Of a stretch of 64,000 nt of DNA, positions 24,644-39,070 are shown piece after piece. Numbering within the stretch: position 1 is the stretch's first letter; every line of letters begins with the position of its first letter. Where the stretch lies: positions 67,858,501-67,922,500 of the forward strand of contig JAKSXM010000007.1 in assembly GCA_022575985.1 (NCBI GenBank), given 5' to 3'. Made by a program: the position numbers and the translations under genes. This DNA is from Anagrus nilaparvatae (taxonomy: Eukaryota; Arthropoda; Insecta; Hymenoptera; Mymaridae). The notes below the pieces were generated by a model. The model saw only the letters and a list, made by a program, of their open reading frames with translations, searched no databases and was not told where the DNA came from.

Positions 24644-27600
24644 TTATTTTGATACTGAAAACTTTTCTCGTAAGCATTTTATTTTGTTTACAAAGTAAGT
24701 TTCTAATGATTCTGCACATTTAAAGAACGGTGATTCTTTTGGGTTATAATAACGACAGTTGTCAAATATTTTTGTCATGTCACCAATAAACTCACTCAAC
24801 TTTTTATAAGAATTATCGTTTATTCTTAATTCAATCGTTTGAAGATCTGAAAATATAATGAAAAAAATGTTTGGATTTATAAGAAATTTTTATTTTTCAT
24901 TTTTAAGTTAATATTTAATTACCCATTGGTTCTTTAATAACTTTGTAGTAATCTGGTGCTTCATTAGGATCTACTGGTTCCATAAATGGCCAAGCACTTT
25001 TATGCATCTGTGATCCAAGAAAAAAAAATATTTATATATTCAAAGTCTCAATCAAATCATACTAAATTAATTCATACCTGAATTTGTTTAATTAATTTTT
25101 TTAAAAGATCAATGTCATCTCTATTAAGATTTTTCATATTGGCGAAATTTGTTGATGAATTTCGTTGGCAATTCGGGCATACATATTCATCTATATTATC
25201 AGCTTCCGATTGTAAAATACCAACACATCTTCCATGGAACCAATCTTGACATTTATCACAACAAATATAAAATCTAAATAAGAAAATATGAAGATTAATT
25301 CTGAGTGCATGAAATACAAAGTAATTTTAAAATCTTACTGAGATTCATCGTATGGTTGTTTACACAAACAGTACAATTCTTGGGTATCTCTTGCATGACG
25401 GCATTCAGTACATACAAATTCTGACATTGTTTTACTCATTTCCTCTGTTATACCAACACATTCTCCATGGAACCAGTTGTTGCAAAGGTCACAACCCACG
25501 TAGAACCTAATAAATAAAATTAATTGTTTGGTATATTTTTTTACAGTAAATATTTTAAAATTAAGTGAACTACACTTACTTTGTCTCATCATATGGTGTC
25601 CTACAAAGGCAATAAAGCTTTTCTTTCCTTACTCTTGAAGATGTCGAACCACCGCTAGTATTGTGCCCATGTGATCTTCTCTTTGGCTTGTTTCGATTAG
25701 GAGGGCTAATTTGTTGTGTTGGTTGTGCATTTGCCTTTCGTTTGGCGCTTCCTACTTTAACTGCATCTTGCTTACTTCTTTCAGCTTTTGTTCGTAAAGC
25801 AATTTCTGCTGATAAGTCATTCTAAAATTTTGAAATATAAAATAAATAACATTGATAATAAAATAAACGTTATAATTATACTAACTTGAACGTCAATATT
25901 AAGTTCTTTTTCTAATAATGCTCTTCTCTTTAGAATATCTTTCTTTAACAATTCTTTGTGTCTAAATAATAAAATTTGTAATTTTGATTGCACTTGCTGC
26001 TTTCGTCTAATATCTTGGGCTTCTTTTAATTTTTCATTGCGATTTTTAGACACAGTATCATTAACTTCATTTGCTCTAAAATTTAAAATAAATGTTATAT
26101 TTTTAAAATAAATTACTAATTCCAAATTGTGCATGAATAACAGAACTTACATAGTTGTAGTTGTATTTTCAACTTTAATTGCTGGTTTTTTACGAGGGGT
26201 TTCCCAATCACTTGATTTATCATTAGATACATTATTTATTGTGGTATTTGCAACAGTTACCGGAGTTCGATTAGATTGTGCTGGTCTTTTCCTGGCAGGT
26301 GGTCGTGATGTTGTAGTTGTAATAGGCGTAGTAACAGTTTGAGTTGTAGCAGTTGTACCATCTTGAACTTTTAATTTTTCTTGATACCTTAATTGTTGTA
26401 AAAGTTTTTCTTCTACCTCAGGATTTAAATTCTGTTGCTTCAACGCACTTTTAATTGCTATATAAGAAATAAAAAATCATTATAAGTGATTACAAATTAA
26501 TTTTATAACTGATTTATGGGAATAATTGATCTATATTTACTTTGCTGAATATAATCTGGAGTTAAAACAAACTTATTTGTTCCTGATTGGTCTTTAGAAG
26601 CTTGAACAAGTTTCTGTTGACCATTAGCCACATTAATTTTAACAACTTCTCCTGTAGAATTATTAACGTGTTGAACAACTACATTTGTCTTTTTAGGCGT
26701 ATTGGTTATTTCTTGTTTCATTGTTGCTTCAGATGTTTGTGTGCCTAAAAAAAGTAATTATTAGTTTTAATTCTTATAAAATAAGTTCGTCCCGTTGATT
26801 CATATAAAAAAAAAATAATAACATTTTGAATTTACAGGTGTTTTTAAAACTACACTTACTTGCAACATTTCCAACAGCAACTGGAGTCTTATTTTCTATA
26901 GTATTATTCTGCAAATTAGAAGTATTTGTACTAGCAGAAGTCATAGTTGGAGTTTGAGGAGTTTCTGAAGTTTGCGTTGTTTGTGGTTGAGCTGAGACAG
27001 GTGGTTGTACAGCCAAATATATTTTTGTCGGACCTAAAGCTGCTTGTTTTCCTGCAGTTGCTTGAGCTTTTAATAGTTGTTGTTTTACTTGATTATGCAC
27101 CATTGCCAGCTGTTGAGGAGTAAAATCGGTACCATGTAACCCTTGCAAAACAATTCTAGGCCCTTGAACTGTTTGAATAACTTGAGCTGTCACACATTTT
27201 ATCACAGTGCCAGGTGGTTGATTAAGCAGTAAAGATGCTTCCACACTTCCAGGGGCTGGAGTTTCAACTGGTTTTACAACTGGTGAGGAGATCGGAGTTG
27301 CAGCTGTAGTATTAGTAACACTTGTTGGAGTTGAAGTTTCTGTAGAAACTGATGATTGAGTAACTTGAGTTGATGCATTTGTAACTGTATTTGTAGATGC
27401 ATTCGCCATTGAAACTTCATTGGTTGTCAAAGTATTTTCATTTCCTGAGTTATTAGGATTTACTGAAGCTTGCTGAAGTACCACTATTAAAAAAATGAAT
27501 AAGATGAATTAGTGAATATATAAAAAAATATATAAGTTTAAGAATAGTTACATTGTTGAGGTTGTTTAGTACCAGCAACTGCTCTTCTTAAAATTATATT

Positions 27601-30600
27601 TCTACCAGGCATTTGAACTAGACTAGTTGTACCACCTACGTTTTTCACAATAACTTGTTGATCATTTACAGTTGCTATTTGAGCTTTACCTGATAATAAT
27701 TCTTGTGCTAATACTGGATTACTAACAACTATTTGATTTATTTGCCCAGAATTTGATAAAACCTAATAATAAAAGGTGTTTTATCATATATTTGATTCTA
27801 TAAAATGTTATGAAAATATTGTAATTACCTGTGCACCCTGCATAATTTGATTATTAGCAATAACAAATGTATTGTTTGGCGACTGAATCGCAGTAGCACC
27901 ACTCAAATTTCCAGAATTAGCAGCAACTTTTAAGCGTTGTCCTGTTTTAACAACTTGTTGCAAATTAACTTGACGATTTGAGTCAGTTTGAATTTGAGAG
28001 CTTTCCATTTTGATTGGCGTCATTTTTCCTGGTGTTCCTGTTGCTTGCAATTTCAAAGAATTGATAGGATTTTTAATTATTTTAGTTGCTCCTTCTGGAG
28101 TGGCAGTAGCAATCGGTGTTGAATTAACAGAAGTATTTAAAACATGGAGTTTTCCATCAGGCATTTGGTACAATTGTTGTCCAGGCAAAAGTCCTTTTAC
28201 TTGAAGTTTTCCATCTTGACTTCTTATTATCTGTACTTTTTGTGGTGTACTTGAAACTGGTGTAGTTGGTGTTCCTTTAAAATACATGAATGTCTAAATA
28301 AAATTCATTATTTAAAACTTAAGTTACATTTGAATATTTATCTACCTTGAGTAGCTACTTTTATCAAGGATTGTTGACTTTGATTTGGTGTTAGCTGCTG
28401 ATTTGGAGTTTTTGGTAGAATACTTGTTGGTCCTTGAATTACTCTAGTTGTACCATCAGGAGCTATGTATTTTAATAATGAAAAATATAATTTAATAATT
28501 CAAGAATACGAAAATTAAAATAATTTTTATGTACCTTTAGCCATATAAATTCTTCTGGTACCAACTAATTTAGTATTTCCTGATGTGGGTGTTAGAAGAG
28601 AAGTAAGAGCTGATTTTCCTTGTGGCGTATTAGGATTTGCAGGAATGGCTACTTTAGTTATAACTTTCATGTTTCCATCTAAATAAAAGAATAAAATTAA
28701 TTCATGTAACAGAAAAATTAATAAAAGTTATTAAGAAACGTTACATCTTAATTACTTTTATTACTTTCAAATGTTTTTGAACTAGGTACTGTAACAATTT
28801 TTTTTTTTCAAAGTATTGTGCAAAATCAATAGAAAATTATTATGGAATCTTCATACAATAACATTTAAATATGTTTTTTGTGTGCAAATAATATGCAAAA
28901 ACTACCTAAATTGTTTTGTATCTTTACCTGCGCCAGAATTTGCAGAAACTTTAACTATTTGCGTTACTGGTGAATTTGAATTTGATGAATTTTTTAAAGT
29001 ATCTAAAGCTCTCTTTTGTTGGTGTGCAGCTCTTTGAAGTCTAAGCTGTTGTTCCATTTTTTCTTTTATTTCTTCAGGTGTTGATTTACCAGGTGTAAGA
29101 TGATCTCCACCAACAGAAGTTCTATTCAATCCTGTATTGGCATTTGGTGGTACACCAGATCGGCTCCTAGTAATAACCTGGGCATTAACCTTCTCCATTC
29201 TAAAAATACATAGAATGTTAACATTATGAATAGGATGATTTCAATATACAATGCAAAAATATGTGTTTTTTAATTTTACAGAAAACAGAATTTTTTAATT
29301 TTACCTTTCGCCATACTGTTTAATTTCCCAGAGTTCAAGTTTATCTTCATCCACCCATTCTTCTGAAACTTGAGGCTCTGTACTTTGTGGTGATTCTGGA
29401 CGTTTTCTTTTTCTTAATCCACTTCTAATAGATGTTACTTCTGCTTAAGTTAGATTTTTAACAAACAATTAATTAATATAAATTTTAAAAATAAATACTT
29501 CTCATATTACTTAATATTATGTTATTACCTCTAACTTGTTTTGGTAAACCTAGTGGAATCAAAACTTTTCTTCGTAAATATTGAGTTTTTTCTAGGAATT
29601 GTCCTACGTGTCTATGCTTTAAAATTTCAAGAGACATAATTTCTGTATCAGTAGTAACTTGATGTTTTCCATCATGCGACAAAGGTTTCATTGCAACATC
29701 TTCCCATCTTAAACAACTCCAAAGGATTCTTAATTGAAGTGCAGCAGCAGCAAGAGATTTTATTCCAGCTGTACGATATAACCAACAAGTTTTGAATAAA
29801 GGTCTCATACATGGATATGGCCAAACAGATAAATTAGCCTAATAAAAATATTTAATTATTTAGTAAGAATTATAATTTCTAACAAACTGGATAGTTTTAT
29901 TATTACCTTTGCTGTTTGATGAAATCCTAACATCATCATTCGCCCGCCAGTTCGTGCTAATTTTCTTAACTCATGGGCTGGCAGTACTAAAATGGTACGC
30001 GTTTTATTTTTGGTTCTAAAAGTTGAGCATAGAGGGTATTTTACTGGTTGCCTTTTCTTTTTTCTTTCTGCTAAAGAAATAGACATTTTTTTCAAATATA
30101 CTTTTCCTTCAGTTGAAACAGTTGAGTATATTCTTTCTGAACCATCAGCATTCAATTCTTTAGACATGGCAGAGCGCTGAACTGTTCTACCTCTACGGTT
30201 AACAATAGTTGTTGTTGTTACAGTAGGTGATACTGCCGAGCTTGTCCTATACAAAAAATATTTGTTTTTAAATAAATACTTTGTTTAAGTACTTAGTATA
30301 TAATTCATAAAAAATTAGCTTACTTTGTTTGAATCTGTGAGGTAACATCAACTGAATTACATGATGTTATTGTCTCTTGCATTGATTTAACAACACCATC
30401 AACCGTTTTAATTTGTTGACATTTTGTAGTTACAGTAGTTGTTGTTATTATATTGTTTGTGGATGTAACAACTGATTCAGGTTTTGTCTCTTGTTGAGAT
30501 TCAGGTTCAGAATCAACTTTAATTTTTTTAATTACAGGTGGTGCATCTCCTCCACCAGAATTAATGGCAGTATTTGATTTTTCATTTAATAAATTGTCAC

Positions 30601-33600
30601 TAATATTTTCTTGTTCATTAACAGGCTCTACTTTACTTAGTGTTTTAACTGAGTTTGCTGCATTATTTAAATTCTGATTGTTGTTCACTGGATTAGCTTT
30701 TTTAACCAATGAGATCAAATCTTTTTTTAATTGAAGTTTTTTAAGGCAAATTGGAGAATAACATGAAGTCAATAAACTTTGAGGACTTATACACATTTTG
30801 TTTTCAATAGCCTTTTCAGATAAATTACAGTAACGCGAGTAACATGGTATATTTTTTCCACCTAATCGTGACAAAGCTGCGTACTTTGCACGGAATATTT
30901 GTAACTGTTTAGCAATCAAAGCATCTTTTGGATGAAATTTATTAGGTATTTTTTTCTGACCAATTTTTTGAACTGGTGCGTCACCTCCAGCGCCTGTAGT
31001 TACATTTTCACCATGTATATTATTTTCTATACTTTTCTGTTTAATTAGATTACTTGTATTTTCTTTTAATTTCTCCTAAAAAAAAATATTTGTTATGTAT
31101 TTAGGTAACAAAATGAAAAAAATAAATTTGAATAATTTAAATTACCGATTGTAAAATTCTTCTTTCTTCTAAAAGTTTTAAATGTGTACGCCGGGACAAA
31201 AAGTCATCAATTCTTGTTTTTTTACCAACTTTTGGATATAAAAGTCTACCTGGAGTAGTTAAAGCTTTCATAATGTCAATTTCATCAAATTGCGTTACTG
31301 GTTTGAATACTTTTTCTATTTTCATACCAGCAAAAACTAAAAAATAAATTGTTATTAAAATAAATGAGTCTGTTTTACATGAGTTTGAAAAAAATTTAAA
31401 TAAATTATAAGGTATATTTAACAGGACTTACAGGGTATATTTAATTTACTATCCGGCTTAGGAAAAGATCCTTGAGATTCTGTTTTAATTATGTCTTTTT
31501 TATCATCTTCAGATTCCGATTTTACATTTGCAGTTTCTTGTTTTTCCGACTTATCTTGCTGATCTGTTTCTGCTTCTTGAGATTTTACTTCTTCTTTAAC
31601 AGTTTCTTCTTTTTTAACTACAGAATCACTAAGCGGACAATATTCGGTCATTAAGGCTTCATAATAAGTTGGATCAAGAGCTAAAATCTTAATTCCTGCT
31701 TGATCTTTAATTTGCACCATCATTTTTTGAGGGCCTAATTGTAAACCACCTGGAGTTTTATTTACAGTTGTTGTAACTTTTTTATTTTTACGATTTGATG
31801 ATAACCAAAGCCAACCCCATTGTCCATGTACTCTATACTCTTCTCCTTTTTGTTTCCATACTTGATGCTTAAGGCCTAACGTATATTTAACAAAATTGTA
31901 GGTTAAGCGATTTCTTTCTTCTTCATCATCTTTTTCTTTCTTTTCTTTTTTTTCTAGTCTCTTTTTCTCTTCACGTTCTAAGGCTGTAACCCTTTGAAGC
32001 TTCACATGCCCTAATTGTTCATGCCATACATTAGCAAACACAACTGGTTTAATACAAGCTTGAATAACAAGAAGAACACGAGCAAAATCTCTCGGGTTAA
32101 CAGAACTTCCAACGGTAGAAATAAAAGTTTTTCTCATCAATGGCCAATTTGTGTGCATAAAGGCTGTAGGAATATTACTTTCTAATTGCAATAGGGTTTG
32201 ACGAAGTGTTTGAATTAATAAGGCACGAGTGCCAAATAAGCTACCGATCCATTTAAATTCATAAGGTGGATTTAAGGCAAATTTATGTGATAAGTGTCTT
32301 TTTTTATCACGTTCTTCATTTCTCTGACTTTTATTTAATGCAATTGAATTTGTTATATACTGATTTACATAAGATTTAAATGTATTGTCCATCCCTAATT
32401 TAAATAAATGAGTTCCAGTAGCTATTTGGTGAGCTTTTTGACGAGTCAATCGAGTTGAATCATTTTCTTCTTTTAAAGTTTTTTCAATTTTATCAAGTTC
32501 TTCTTTTGAATTTACCATAAGTGATTTTCTTTTTGCTTCTTCTGGGGTAGGAGCTTTAGGAGTTAGAGAACCTGTTTTCGATCTTGTTACTATCACGTGC
32601 TTTTTTCCTAAAAATAATTTTTTTTTAAGTTTTGAAAATTTCAAAAAGTAAGAAATCAGTTTTACCATCTTTGTCGATTTCTCCTTCAATTGTTTCATCA
32701 TCCATTTCATCTGTCATTCCCATGTTTTCGCTATTTTCAACTATTTCTTGTGTAATTTGTTCTGTCTGCTTTTCAATTTCATTTATCTTTTCGCCCTCTA
32801 TGACGTTCTTTTCTTTATCTTCTAAACTTTCAGTAGCAGGTTCCGTTTTAGAGTCAGACGTCAAATCTTCGTGAATTATTTTAACTATTTCTTCAGATTC
32901 TTGTCTTTGCTTCTCTTTTTTTTCTTGTTCTTCTTTTTCAAGCTTTTCTTGGCGTTCTATTTGCATTTTCAATATGAGAGCTAAATTTTCAGTAACGTTA
33001 ATTTATTTATTTAACATAAAGAATATTGTAAATTTAAAAAATAATAATTACCATTCTCGACTTCTAAATAAGACTTTTTATTTCCTTTTAATTGATTAGT
33101 AATGGTTTCAGTTAAATTCATTTGGCGTATGATTTCATCTTTATTATCTGTAAGTTCTCTATACAAAGCTACTTCCATTTCATTTTTGTCCAAGGAATTT
33201 ATCAATTCTTCTAGTTGTAACTTGGTAGTGTAGTACCATACTTCGCCATTTTCAGACTCTCTAAATTTTTGAAACAAAATTTTCTTAATAAAAGCTAATT
33301 AAAATTTACTTATGAATAAAATTTACTTACACAAAAATTCTTCTAACCAAAAACCAATATTTCCGTCCATGTCTATCAAAACCTAAATGTTCCTGTCTAC
33401 ACAGTAAACCGTTTTTTTCCGTTTCAGGTATACAATCGACAACTCCAGTTATTTTGTGAGCTTTACATGCACTACATTGCCAATCTTCTGGTGGAACATC
33501 AACCAATGGAGGATCGACGCATTCTAAATGAAATACAGCGGGGCATGTTTCACAACATAATAAATCACCAAGTCGATGGCAAACACGGCAGTGGTCATCG

Positions 33601-34747
33601 TAATCCTTGTTTCCTGCGATTTAAAGATTTAAAAAAATTTTCCACGTGAATTTACATAAATACAGTTAAATAAAAATAAAAAAGGTTTACCTTCATGGAG
33701 AAGATCTTCTCTGACAGGGTTAGTAATTAAAAATTGACTTGTTAAAAATTGTAAAACTTTAATTCTATCTTCGATACCAGAATAAGGATAATCTGAATTC
33801 AGTAAAATATTTAAAATGCTTTGATCAAAACTTTTATCACTTTCAACATAAGATTTTAAAACTTCTGGCCATGTCATTGCATCCACAAAATAAAGTGTAA
33901 TGTTAATAGAATCTTTTTGATCTAATGGACCAAAATGTGTTTGTTGTGAATCTTCTTCTCTTAATAATGCTTTAATAAGAGTAATATGAATTTCTGCAAG
34001 TAGATTTGTTTGATCTTCGCACATCAAGGCAGCACAAAAATCTTCAAATCTTACTGGTGACAATCTTAATAATGTTCGAAAATGTCTGAGTACTTCATAT
34101 ATAGATAAGCATGGTAAAGCTAAATCTTTAGGAACTAATAAATCATCTGAACTCTTTGGCAGTTCTAATAATGGGAGTTCTCGATTTTGGAGCCATAAGG
34201 GCTCTGGACTAGGTGCTCTTTGTTGACTTAATAAGGGTCTTTTTGGTGTGCCACTTGTTGTACTAAAACTAGATAATGAGAAATCACTGTCGCTTGAAGG
34301 ATCTGGTTCTTCTATGCTATCTGAATCATGATCTTCACTTTGTAACAATGGGTCATCTTCAATGTCTGTTTTATTGTCACTTGATTCATCTCCAAAATCT
34401 GAGCCATAATGATATTCAGAATCATTATAAGCATGGCTTGTATTATATCCTCTACGTTGATAGCCTGAACTAGAATTATGACCTCCTCTTTTGGATGTTT
34501 TTTTTGCTTTTGTAGTTTTAGATTTTTTCTCGGATTTTCTATTTCTTGTGCTACGTCGATTTTCATCTTCAACTGGTGAAGCTGTCCTAGATGCCGTAGG
34601 TGTACTTGTTTGTGAACCTGGTTTTTCGCTACCTTTTCCAAGTAAATATTTAGGTTTTTTCATCTTGTGGTACTCGAATTTTTTTGGCCTTTCCATTACT
34701 ACTGACTTGGGGGGTCGACCCCGACGTTTTGTTCCACGTCCTGACAT
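24644..34747 (-). CDS. E(bx): NURF301/BPTF, largest subunit of the NURF chromatin remodeller
   Basis: Twenty-four minus-strand exons close to exactly 2,725 residues (Drosophila NURF301 is about 2,670): 34747-33691, 33613-33331, 33260-33052, 32980-32666, 32607-31432, 31336-31146, 31075-30324, 30246-29907, 29838-29529, 29440-29305, 29199-28928, 28678-28535, 28462-28346, 28274-27829, 27762-27552, 27483-26860, 26744-26541, 26457-26151, 26075-25886, 25821-25580, 25506-25339, 25273-25078, 25007-24923, 24846-24644. Order of domains: AT-hook-like KRRGRPPKS at the start; DDT domain about 210-270 ([20 protein letters not shown]); first PHD finger about 355-405; a WHIM/WAKZ-type helical region in exon 5; long Gln/Thr-rich middle; two tandem PHD fingers ([13 protein letters not shown] and [13 protein letters not shown]) about 2490-2605; C-terminal bromodomain with YYNP. 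NURF slides nucleosomes with ISWI; the second C-terminal PHD and the bromodomain read H3K4me3 and acetyl-lysine. Confidence 0.96.
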
Positions 34748-37412
34748 TTTTCTTCTTTAAAAGTTCAATCTATGCCAAGAACATTAAAATTTAAAAAAAA
34801 GTCTTATTAAAAATTTCCTTATCCTACATTAAAACACATGTAGCCAATAATGTTTTTGTTAATTGCAGCCCCCACTCTATATTTGAATTTTTTTCAACCC
34901 ATAAAAAAGCACGTGGGTTCGGACACAAGTGCAGGCGCGCTTGTAAACAAATATGTAATATAGTCAACCAATAACAAACACTACTTTGCCGGATAATCTA
35001 CACATTATTTGTACAGTATTATTTGCGCCATTTTCGGGCTCTAATATCACGTGATTGCGTAAAAATTAATAAGCACATTCGTTGACAAAATTTGTAAAAT
35101 TTGTAAAATCAAAAATAATTAGATAATTATTAACTACTCAATGATTTTTATTTTTTTTTTATTTTACTCAGACACCGGGTAATTGCACTTGTTATCTATA
35201 CACTTAAAGATTATTGGCGTTGAGCGTCACCAGATAGACCCGCCGAAAAACGGAATCAAAGAAGGGCTACACACAAGCATATACATCGATGTTGACTTTA
35301 GTTGTATTACCTGTATAGTTAAAAGACGACTTTTCATTGGTTTAACAAAAAGTAGCCATGATGGAACTTTGATTAATAATTTTTATTAATTAACATATGA
35401 AAGTTATTATTATTGTTAAAACATATAATTAAAAGAATATAAAATTTAGTTAGAAGACGATCGTGTTTAACGAATTTCAAATTTTTTATTAAATTTTATT
35501 ATTTTCAACGTGAAGTTGGTTATTTTATGTTTATAGGCTTATAACCAATCAAAAAATTTGTTTCAAAGCTTATTTCAACTAAATGAAAGTTGGTGGCGCT
35601 TTCGTCAATCGTACTCCCATTTTTTTAATAAAATACATGTAATATACGCATATAATAAGTTATTTTATTATATTTTTTTTAAAATTATTATTGTATCATT
35701 AATTTTTTACTACTTATATTTTCACTTCAAGAATAGCTTTAATTACAAAATGAGTAAGCATAACTGACGAAAAATGCCTGAATGTCAGCTCATGAAAAAA
35801 TTACATAAGGGAAAAAAAAATTTTTTTATAAAATTGACATAATTATGATGTTAAAAAAATTCTAATAAAAAATTAAAATAAATGTTTAAAAATTTTGTCA
35901 TAGATTCTAACCTTTTATTCTACACTAATATGATGCTTTCATAGAGGTCAGCAGTATCGCACCCCTTGGGCGCTCACACATTTTATATACATATTTATGT
36001 CAGGGCAACAAGGCTGCTTATTTTTTATTTATTACACTTATTTTCAATATTTTTAACAGTTTTATGTGTATTAATTTTGCATAATTAATAAATTACATTT
36101 TTATATGGATTTATGATAAAAATTTTAAAAATAATTATTAAAAACTAACTAATTTATTAAAAAATTTAAGGATACACTTATTTTTTACACGCGCACCGAA
36201 TACACCATAGCAAAACTCGCGCCATCTGCGGTGCAGACATCTCTTTACCCCTCACCCCGTATATAATACACAAACGCCGATTTGCAAAAAATAATGACCC
36301 CTCTTTTCACCCCCACTATATTTGTACGTCTTAAGTTTTATAATTAAAAAAGAAAATACTGTTAAATAACTGTTGAAAATTTTTATTTTTTTTGAAAATT
36401 GCAAAAATTTATTTTGCAGTAACTAGAAATGGTTATTTTTTATTTTGGAGCAGGATGACAATATGTAATTTTTGCAAAATTTGCATATTACATTTTTTAT
36501 TATGGTAGTTTTACAAGCGTGCCAACTTAGTTTATAAAACTGATGCAATTTTGCAATTTTTTAAAAGTTAAATTTTTTACTTATGGTTTTTCTAAATTTT
36601 AATAAATTTATTAAAATAAATTTAAAAGGGATGCAAAACTGTAATTTTACCATTTTAATTATAAATCTCGTTAATAAATGAAAAATTTTAGTTTTTTCCT
36701 ATTTCTTGCCGGTGATTGTAATAAAGATCAAGATTTTCAAATACTAAGGATTTTTCAATGGGATTTTTCAGCTCACATATCTTAATGTTAATTACCTTCA
36801 AAAAAACATTTGTTTAAATTAATTAAAAATTTCTTTACGAAAAAAAATATTTGCAGTGCCCTTCAATTTTTCTGATTTTATTTCAATAAAAATAAGAAAG
36901 TGGTAAATTACAAAAATTTTATTTTATTTGTATTCGTTTGTGATTATGTTTATTATTTTTAGTTATTATTTTTAATTAAAAAAGGATACTTTTTTTTAAT
37001 TAAAAAAGTTTTATTTAAAAAAAGCTAAAAATGATATGCGCATGTTCTAATGGTTTCAGCGCGGCTTTTTAAAAAAGTAAACACGTGGGGTTATTTAAAA
37101 AGCATTTCCAACCCAAAACTCCAAAAATAGGTTTTGATTTAATAAAAATTGAGCATATTTTCAATAATTATAACAAATTTGTGTGCAGTAAGAAAAATAT
37201 ATGAAATTTTTATTTCAAAAACAAAAAAGTTTTATTATTAAAAAAATTTAGATTAAAATTACTTTGAGAGGGGACTCTGGGGGGAGATACGAAAAAAACA
37301 AAAATGGCAACCATCATAAAAATAAAAAAAGAAGCATTAATAGAGGCGCTTTAGTGTATAAGGAATCAGAGTTTTAATTTGTACATAAATTTTTTTAATA
37401 AAAAACATAAAA
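34748..37412. promoter_or_regulatory. Divergent region between NURF301 and AIMP2, with CTCF-like sites
   Basis: NURF301 and AIMP2 start back to back, 2.7 kb apart. The part next to NURF301 (about 34900-35070) is G/C-richer, as expected for its promoter and leader. Two strings resemble the core of insect CTCF sites: TTGGTGGCGCTTTC near 35590-35603 and, on the minus strand, CCGCAGATGGCGCGAG near 36212-36227. The segment 36180-36270 is markedly G/C-rich for this window. Open frames at 35183-35389 and 35558-35767 show no family features. No gene is called. Confidence 0.4.
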
Positions 37413-39070
37413 ATGAGTAAAGTTATGTACGAATTAAAACCCATAATTTCGTTGCCAAATATTGTTGGAACATTTGGAGGAATGTACGCATTAAAAAATT
37501 TACATTCTCCAACAACACAAAGTAACAGTGATTCTAGCCAGGAGGTTAGTCGAATTTTTCATTTAATTTGAGTATACTATTACTATTTATGGACAATTAA
37601 AATATGCTAGTCAGTTTGAAATTTTATATTTTCTTTGAGTAATATGTTAAAAAGTTAGGATTCATACGAATTCGTAAATTTGTCTGAATAATATTTTACT
37701 CACATGATTGATGTGCTTCATTTTGACGAATTCTTTATAAATAAAAAAAAAAATGGATTGTCAGTAGGTTGTAACCACACGATGATTTATACTAACGTTT
37801 ATAAAATGTAGAAAATGGTTTTGGTTGAAATACACGGGCGTGCGTCTTGATGTAAATTTTATACACTCCCCCAAGGGATTTTTTTGGAAGTATTGCAATT
37901 TTTTATAATGATAAATTAATTTGCATGTATATTATCTAATTTTAAATATCAATTTATGTAACTCTAACTAAATTTCAAACTTATAGTATGATAATAATTT
38001 GTTAAAACTGAAAATAAAAAAAAACCAAAGATAATAATTTTTGAACTTGCAGGTAGATTCTTCAGAAATACAGGCTTTAGATGATAGGCAGAAAAGAATT
38101 TTAAAACAATTAGAAGAGTTGAAGGAACAGGTAGCAAAGCTTTGGAGTGCAATAAAACAACCTTTGAATGAAAATTCATCTCAATCTATATTTCAAAATT
38201 CAGACAATTTTGTAAGTAACAAAATTTTACAAGTAATTTAATTTTGATATTGAATAATGTATTAATTATTTTTTTACTGCAATAGAAATTTCTTGAATGA
38301 TTTACTATTATTCTTTCTTTTATTTTATTGAAAGCGTTATTTAATAAATTTTATTTTTCTTGTATGAAACAATTAAATTTATTGTTTTATCTTTAGGATT
38401 CAATAAATGCTGAAATTATTTTACATGCAAATCCAGATAGTCCTCCGTATTCACTCTTAGCCATTAAGAAAATATGGACCAATATTGATTTTAATATTCA
38501 GTTTTATAAACATAGTACTATCAGAAATCAAGAAACCAGTTCCTTTGAAAATTTGCTTTCTAAAAGTGAAAATCTTAATTGCAAACACAGGATTCAATTT
38601 ATAGTAATATGGAAAAAAGGTAGCTACTGCAAAAAAAAAATAATCTAATTAGTTTCTTATTCTTTTACTAATAAAAAATAATTTTTTGTTTAGTTCAAGA
38701 ATTACAGTTCTTAACCAAAATGAATGACTACCCTTTTACGGGTGAAATAAATTTTTTAAGATACATGTGCAGATTAATTAAAAACTATAATTTTGAAACA
38801 ATTGCAACAGTTAATCAATCTACTATTATTGACTCAACGCTTGACATTTGTCATAAAATAATTAATTCTACGGAACAAAAATCAACAAATAGTTTAATTT
38901 TAAAATTAGCTAACAATTTAAATAAAAATTCATGGTTAAGTAATTGCAATAATAATAATCAAACAATTGTTGATATAGCCACTTGGACAGCAATTAAAAA
39001 AATAAATAAAAATCAAGTACCAAAGGATATTAAAAACTGGTTTGATATATGTGAGAAAAAGTTTTTGTAA
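37413..39070 (+). CDS. AIMP2: AIMP2 (p38), scaffold of the multi-tRNA-synthetase complex
   Basis: Four exons, 37413-37544, 38053-38211, 38397-38619 and 38694-39070, close to 296 residues (human AIMP2 320). The N-terminus MSKVMYELKPIISLPN resembles the MYxxKP start that binds lysyl-tRNA synthetase. Exon 2 (IQALDDRQKRILKQLEELKEQVAKLW) is the leucine-zipper/coiled-coil segment matching human LQALESRQDDILKRLYELK. Exon 3 has the family block IILHANPDSPPYSLLAIKKIW. The C-terminal half is the GST-C-like domain, ending in the WTAIKKI...VPKDIKNWFDICEK helix that in the family contacts other synthetase-complex members. Compared with vertebrates the linker before the GST part is shorter. It faces sidekick at the 3' side; an AATAAA lies about 65 nt after the stop. 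Confidence 0.92.

Noticed and set aside
26127..26342. 71-codon plus-strand frame with valine-rich translation
   Set aside because: It is the antisense shadow of a Thr-rich NURF301 exon.
34276..34760. Plus-strand frames opposite NURF301 exon 1
   Set aside because: They are shadows of the long, well-matched first exon of NURF301.
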